Under the pieces are notes generated by a model, which made no database searches, was not told the DNA's origin, and saw only the letters and a list, made by a program, of their open reading frames with translations. This document shows, one piece after another, positions 60,439 to 64,000 of a stretch of DNA of 64,000 bases; the stretch's first letter is position 1; each line of letters begins with the position of its first letter. Where the stretch lies: the NCBI RefSeq assembly GCF_015355755.1, contig NZ_JACVEE010000002.1, positions 434,001 to 498,000 of the forward strand, read 5' to 3'. A program made the translations under genes and the position numbers. Source of the stretch: Nocardia sp. XZ_19_385 (lineage in GTDB: Bacteria > Actinomycetota > Actinomycetes > Mycobacteriales > Mycobacteriaceae).

Positions 60439-61949
60439 GTTCGCCGGAGCAGCGAGCGGACCCGCCCCGACAGTGCGGCTACCGGCAGGAACGAGCGCGG
60501 CTCGAAGGGCTGCCGCCAGAGGCCGCTGTGCGCCGCGCCCAGCGCGAACAAGCCCTCGGGGTTGACCTCGGCGTCCTCCGGCGGGGCCGTGAGGTCGGCA
60601 ACGAGTTTCGCGGCGAGCAGGGTGCGGGCGGTTTCGGCTTCGAAGATTTCGATGCCGAACCGGTGGGCGCTGCGGTAGGCGGCGGCCAACCGGGGTTGCG
60701 CGGCGAGGTTGCGGGTCCAGATGAGGGGCGCGACATTGCAGGAGACGGCACGGCCGGAGCTGTGCGCGAGCACGCCGCGCCAGCGCTGGATACGTTGTGC
60801 CAGGACGTGATTCGGGCCCTGGGCGGGCATCATCGCGTCGGCGACGCTCCAGAGTTCGCCAGCCTCGTCGGTCAGGCGGACGCCGTAGTTCGGCTGGTAG
60901 AGCGCCGATCTGGTGAGCAGGCGCAGCAGGTCCTGGCCGAGGCGGCGGGCGCCGCGGGCGTGCAGGCGCTGATGTGCGTCGGCGACAACCGATTCCGGCA
61001 CGGCGTAGCAGTCGGTCGGCGAACCGAGGACAGCCAGTGCGGCGTCGGGCCGGAAGTCGAGCAGGTCCTCGGCGAGCACATCGATGGCGGCGGCCAGCCG
61101 GACCCCGCCGGGTCCGAACCGGTTCGCGTAGCCGCCGAACACCGGACGCGCCCCGTCCGCGTCCGGCGCGAGATGGCCACGCAGCCAATGCATCAGCGCG
61201 GGGAACTGGGTGGTGATATCGGCGCCGGGCCCGCCGCTGAACGGACGCGGGCCCGGGGTGATCGGGTAGCGCAACACCCCGGCGCCGGCGCGCGCCAGCT
61301 CCTCGAGCTCTTTCCACCGCGCGGGTCCGGGGCGGGCGATGGCGAGAATATCCGCGCCCCAGCGCAACAGCGGGCGCACCGGGGCCAGTTCGCCCGCGCC
61401 CGCCACCACGACACGAAACCCGGGCAGCGACAACCACTCCGGGTGATCGATCACCCGCTCGACCGCCGCCGCGAAGCCCGGTTCGATGATGCCGCGGTGC
61501 CGCCAGTCGGTGAGCTGACTACGCAAGCTCTCCTCGGCGAGGATCGCCCCCTGATACGGAACCTCCAGCCGAGCAGGCGGTTTCGCGCTGCCGTCGATGC
61601 GGCCGGTGTCCAGGGGTTCGGGCTGCTGGACCGCGCTGACATCGAAACTGTCCAGCGGTGCGACGACGTACTCGGTGACGAACTGGAGCAGGCCGCGGGC
61701 CGAGGTCAGGCCGTCGGCGGCGATTCCGGCAGCGTGCGCCGGTGAGCAGGTGCCGAGCGCGGTCATGGACCGGAAGATGGTGCGGTAGCGGCGGTCCCAA
61801 TCACGGCAGGATTCCACCGATTGCGCGAGGTCGGCGTCGTGTGCGCGGACCGCGTCGGCGACCACCGCGGTGGCGAACATGTCGCCCACCCGCTCGGGCG
61901 CGCCGGACGGAAAAACGAGATCCCACCTGCCCTGGCCCATCGTCCCCAT
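60435..61949 (-). CDS. Conserved protein of 504 residues, unknown function
   Basis: A large cytoplasmic protein without signal or membrane segments. It has a Rossmann-like part (FRVVVAGAGELAPVRPLLRW, GADILAIARPGPARWKELEE) between about residues 180 and 220, and another nucleotide-like part (LAVLGSPTDCYAVPESVVAD) near 320. Many Trp and aromatic residues lie around the C-terminus. It starts at ATG 61949, seven bases after an AGGGTG ribosome site; a TTG six bases upstream is possible. No family was recognised. Confidence 0.55.
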   Translation of the reverse strand: MGTMGQGRWDLVFPSGAPERVGDMFATAVVADAVRAHDADLAQSVESCRDWDRRYRTIFRSMTALGTCSPAHAAGIAADGLTSARGLLQFVTEYVVAPLDSFDVSAVQQPEPLDTGRIDGSAKPPARLEVPYQGAILAEESLRSQLTDWRHRGIIEPGFAAAVERVIDHPEWLSLPGFRVVVAGAGELAPVRPLLRWGADILAIARPGPARWKELEELARAGAGVLRYPITPGPRPFSGGPGADITTQFPALMHWLRGHLAPDADGARPVFGGYANRFGPGGVRLAAAIDVLAEDLLDFRPDAALAVLGSPTDCYAVPESVVADAHQRLHARGARRLGQDLLRLLTRSALYQPNYGVRLTDEAGELWSVADAMMPAQGPNHVLAQRIQRWRGVLAHSSGRAVSCNVAPLIWTRNLAAQPRLAAAYRSAHRFGIEIFEAETARTLLAAKLVADLTAPPEDAEVNPEGLFALGAAHSGLWRQPFEPRSFLPVAALSGRVRSLLRRT

Positions 61950-62014
61950 GATCAATCACCCTGCCACGATCGAGCGTCCGGCGCACCAGGATGACGGCCC
62001 TGTCCGATAGCCGC

Positions 62015-62623
62015 TCACAATCGGGTCAGGGCGCGATGGATACGGCCGGCGGCCCGGGGTGGCAGCCGCACACTGGCGGAATGGATTTCGTCGCGGCCGC
62101 AGCGGTCGATGGCGACCGCGTCGCCGATCACCTCGTCGAGCGCGGTCTGGCCGATATCGGCCTCGGCCAGATCCAGCACCGTGCGCACCGGGGTGGTCAC
62201 CAGGAACGGCCCGGCCGATTCCACGTCGGCGCCGACCAGGGAACGGCGCAGGACCACCAGGCGCGGTGTCACCGGCGGGCGGCCCGCGCCGACGGACAGG
62301 TGCAGGAACCGGGGGCGCAGGCTGCCGATTCCGTGCAATTCCGCGGCGCTCTGATGGGAAACGGCGGCGGCGCCGTCGAACCAGGCTGCCCACATTGCGT
62401 ACTCGTCGAGCGGTCCATCCGGCCATTCGGCTAGTCGGAGCAGGCCGACCCCGGCACGGACCACCGTGCCGTCGCCGAGTCCGGCACGGACCCGTGTCTC
62501 ACATCCGGTGCGCAGCACCTGCCGGGTCGTGAAGAAGCCGGCGTGCCTCGCGGCCAGTCGCCGCAAGACACGCCACCCATGATCCACGGATTCGGGTGCG
62601 CGGCCCCCCGCATCGCCAGCCAT
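62015..62623 (-). CDS. AbiEi-like (type IV antitoxin-family) protein
   Basis: 202 residues. The N-terminal winged helix (VLRRLAARHAGFFTTRQVLR, VRAGLGDGTVVRAGVGLLRL) is of the AbiEi antitoxin type. The middle has SHQSAAELHGIGSLRP, and VTTPVRTVLDLAEADI follows. No AbiEii toxin gene is adjacent. Such single genes are frequent in actinobacteria and may have been recruited for other regulation. TAGCCT seven bases before the ATG supports the start at 62623. Confidence 0.65.
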   Translation of the reverse strand: MAGDAGGRAPESVDHGWRVLRRLAARHAGFFTTRQVLRTGCETRVRAGLGDGTVVRAGVGLLRLAEWPDGPLDEYAMWAAWFDGAAAVSHQSAAELHGIGSLRPRFLHLSVGAGRPPVTPRLVVLRRSLVGADVESAGPFLVTTPVRTVLDLAEADIGQTALDEVIGDAVAIDRCGRDEIHSASVRLPPRAAGRIHRALTRL

Positions 62624-62630
62624 GGCAATC

Positions 62631-62636
62631 AGGCTA
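62631..62636 (-). promoter_or_regulatory. Leaderless -10 element for the AbiEi-like gene
   Basis: TAGCCT on the minus strand, seven bases before the ATG. Confidence 0.45.
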
Positions 62637-62761
62637 CGCTCGAATCTTGTGTCACATATCACAATCGAGGGCGCGTTCACCGTCCTGACCGGCACCGCCT
62701 GTAGTCATCTCCTCAGCGCGCCCACAGAGCCGACACAAAATCGTCGGGAAGAATCGGGCGC

Positions 62762-63487
62762 ATGAACACAGCCCCACCTCCCTCTCGGGTCAGCCGGCGC
62801 ACCCTGACGATCGCGCTCGCCGTGGTCGTCGCGCTCCTCGCGGCGCTCCTGATCGGCGGCGAGGCCTACGCCCGCCACCGGGTCGCCTCCTGCATCTCCG
62901 CGCAGTTCGAGCAGGAGATGGGCTCGAAGATCGACGTGGGGTTCGGCGTGAAGCCGCTGCTGATCACCTACCTGGACGGCAAGGTCGGCCGGGTCACCGT
63001 CGACAGTGACGACACCAAGTTCGGCCCCGCGGTCGGCATGGTGGTGCACGCCAAGTTCGACGACCTCGAGGTGGTCGACGAAGGGCGCGGCGGCGGTACT
63101 ATCGGCAGCTCCTCGGCCGACGTCGACTGGAGCAACGCGGGTATCAAGGAAACCCTCGCGGGCCTGGTCACCGGCGTCACCTCGTCGAAGTCGAGCGGCA
63201 TGCTCACCCTGAAGGTGCTGGGCGGACTGGCCGAACTCCAGGTCAAGCCGGTGGTGACCAACGGTGTGGTGCAAGTGGAGACGCAGTCGGCCGCGCTGCT
63301 CGGCATCGGCCTGCCCACCGACCTGGTGCAGGGCATCGTGGACGTGATCTCCAAGAGCCTGCAGAGCTACCCGTTCGACATGAAGCCGACCTCGATCAGC
63401 GTGACCGACGACGGGATCGCCGTAAAGCTGTCGGGTGGCCGCTCGGAATTGCCCGCCTCGCAGGGCAATACCAGCGTCAGCTGCTGA
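62762..63487 (+). CDS. DUF2993 (LmeA-like) exported lipid-binding protein
   Basis: 241 residues. One N-terminal membrane anchor (LTIALAVVVALLAALLIGG), then a beta-rich domain typical of LmeA/DUF2993 (FGVKPLLITYLDGKVGRVTV, AALLGIGLPTDLVQGIVDVI, and PTSISVTDDGIAVKLSGG). Mycobacterial LmeA binds phospholipids outside the membrane and affects lipomannan. The role here is inferred from this fold. Confidence 0.8.
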   Translation: MNTAPPPSRVSRRTLTIALAVVVALLAALLIGGEAYARHRVASCISAQFEQEMGSKIDVGFGVKPLLITYLDGKVGRVTVDSDDTKFGPAVGMVVHAKFDDLEVVDEGRGGGTIGSSSADVDWSNAGIKETLAGLVTGVTSSKSSGMLTLKVLGGLAELQVKPVVTNGVVQVETQSAALLGIGLPTDLVQGIVDVISKSLQSYPFDMKPTSISVTDDGIAVKLSGGRSELPASQGNTSVSC

Positions 63488-63533
63488 TCCGGAACCGCAG
63501 CGGAACCCGACCGCGCGGCGCACACTACGCAGC

Positions 63534-64000
63534 ATGACCTTCGACGCGCTGTGGGATTCGATCCTCGAAGTCGGTCGTGAGCCGGCTACCGGTGGATACC
63601 GCCGATTCGCCTGGAGCGACGCGGATCTGACCCTGCGCGAATGGTTCATCGGGTGTGCCGGAGAGCGCGGGATGTCCGTCGAGGAGGACCGCAACGGGAA
63701 TCTGTGGGCCTGGTGGCTGCCCGCGGGGTGGCAGGGCGATCCGGTGGACGCGTTCGTGACCGGATCGCATCTGGATTCGGTGCCCGACGGCGGGGCCTAC
63801 GACGGGCCGCTGGGCGTGGTGTCCGCCTTCGCCGCGATCGATCTGGTGCGCGCCCAGGGTATCGAGCCGCATCGCCCGGTCGCGGTCGTGGCATTTTCCG
63901 ACGAGGAAGGCGCACGTTTCGGAGTCGCTTGTGTGGGTTCACAACTCACCACCGGTGCGCTGAAACCCGAACGGGCACTGGCCCTGCGGGACGCGGACGG
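63534..64000 (+). CDS. M20-family amidohydrolase (N-acylamino/allantoate type), 3' end cut off
   Basis: Only the first 155 residues are in the window. The metal-binding start is present: GSHLDSVPDGGAYDGPLGVV holds the His and Asp ligands, and VVAFSDEEGARFGVACVGS holds the Glu base and ligand. The EEG(A/C)RFG motif is that of allantoate amidohydrolase, hydantoinase (carbamoylase) and related zinc peptidases. Substrate unknown. The rest lies outside. Confidence 0.8.
   Translation, partial: MTFDALWDSILEVGREPATGGYRRFAWSDADLTLREWFIGCAGERGMSVEEDRNGNLWAWWLPAGWQGDPVDAFVTGSHLDSVPDGGAYDGPLGVVSAFAAIDLVRAQGIEPHRPVAVVAFSDEEGARFGVACVGSQLTTGALKPERALALRDAD

Noticed and set aside
1..64000. tRNA, rRNA, insertion sequences, prophage genes
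   Set aside because: None were recognised by eye on either strand; a covariance-model search was not possible here.

Overview
The window is high-GC actinomycete chromosome. It most resembles Nocardia or a close relative in Mycobacteriales. The evidence is gene content and order: reading right to left, most genes follow the Mycobacterium tuberculosis block Rv0481c-Rv0531. That block runs DUF2505 protein, murB, L,D-transpeptidase lipoprotein, SDR, mshA, ybjN-like, gpm1, senX3-regX3, Rv0495c-like, ppx1, Rv0497-like, Rv0498-like, thioesterase, proC, HTH protein, bS22, galE2-like, acyltransferase, serB-like, glutaredoxin-like, hemA-hemC-hemD, hemB, hemL and the cytochrome c maturation genes. A Rex repressor ahead of hemA, a BldC-type regulator and mycothiol synthesis (mshA) fit a Nocardia/Rhodococcus-like organism. 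The Rv numbers come from memory of that genome, not from a search.

Layout. 1-3 kb: start of a regulator gene behind a large inverted repeat, cysteine desulfhydrase cds1, a DUF4229 membrane protein, a BldC-like regulator. 3-6.8 kb: an accessory stretch with DUF998, VOC and DUF2510 proteins, then a divergent module (winged-helix protein plus resolvase-like protein on one side, HTH-DUF5919 protein plus Nudix hydrolase on the other) around a repeated TTGGTACC operator. 7-9 kb: a stand-alone nitrate/nitrite-sensor-type histidine kinase. 9.2-16 kb: a tightly overlapping operon hemL, phosphoglycerate-mutase-like, TlpA-like lipoprotein, ccdA, resB, ccsB, joining heme synthesis to cytochrome c assembly. 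16-22 kb: small secreted and membrane proteins and hemB. 22-27 kb: rex-hemA-hemC-hemD behind a near-consensus Rex operator. 27-38 kb: lipid, proline, phosphate and stress functions, including a membrane protein with 16 heptad repeats. 38-40.4 kb: three tandem secreted paralogues and one more small secreted protein. 40.4-42.4 kb: senX3-regX3. 42.5-48.1 kb: HxlR regulator/oxidoreductase pair and two tandem secreted CocE-type hydrolases. 48-64 kb: gpmA, ROK kinase, mshA, a DAP-decarboxylase-like enzyme, L,D-transpeptidase, murB, two DUF2505 proteins, an unknown 504-residue protein, an AbiEi-like protein, a DUF2993 protein and the start of an M20-type amidohydrolase.

The genes fit together as heme supply (hemL, hemA, hemC, hemD, hemB), its redox control (Rex), and its use in cytochrome c maturation (ccdA, TlpA-like, resB, ccsB). 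Cell-wall (murB, L,D-transpeptidase), mycothiol (mshA) and phosphate/polyphosphate functions (senX3-regX3, ppx1) sit alongside. Many genes have a TAnnnT -10 hexamer 6-8 bases before the start codon and no Shine-Dalgarno sequence, so leaderless transcription looks common. No rRNA, tRNA, CRISPR array, insertion sequence or prophage was seen. No gene-free stretch exceeds 300 bases; the longest is about 297 bases at 48123-48419.
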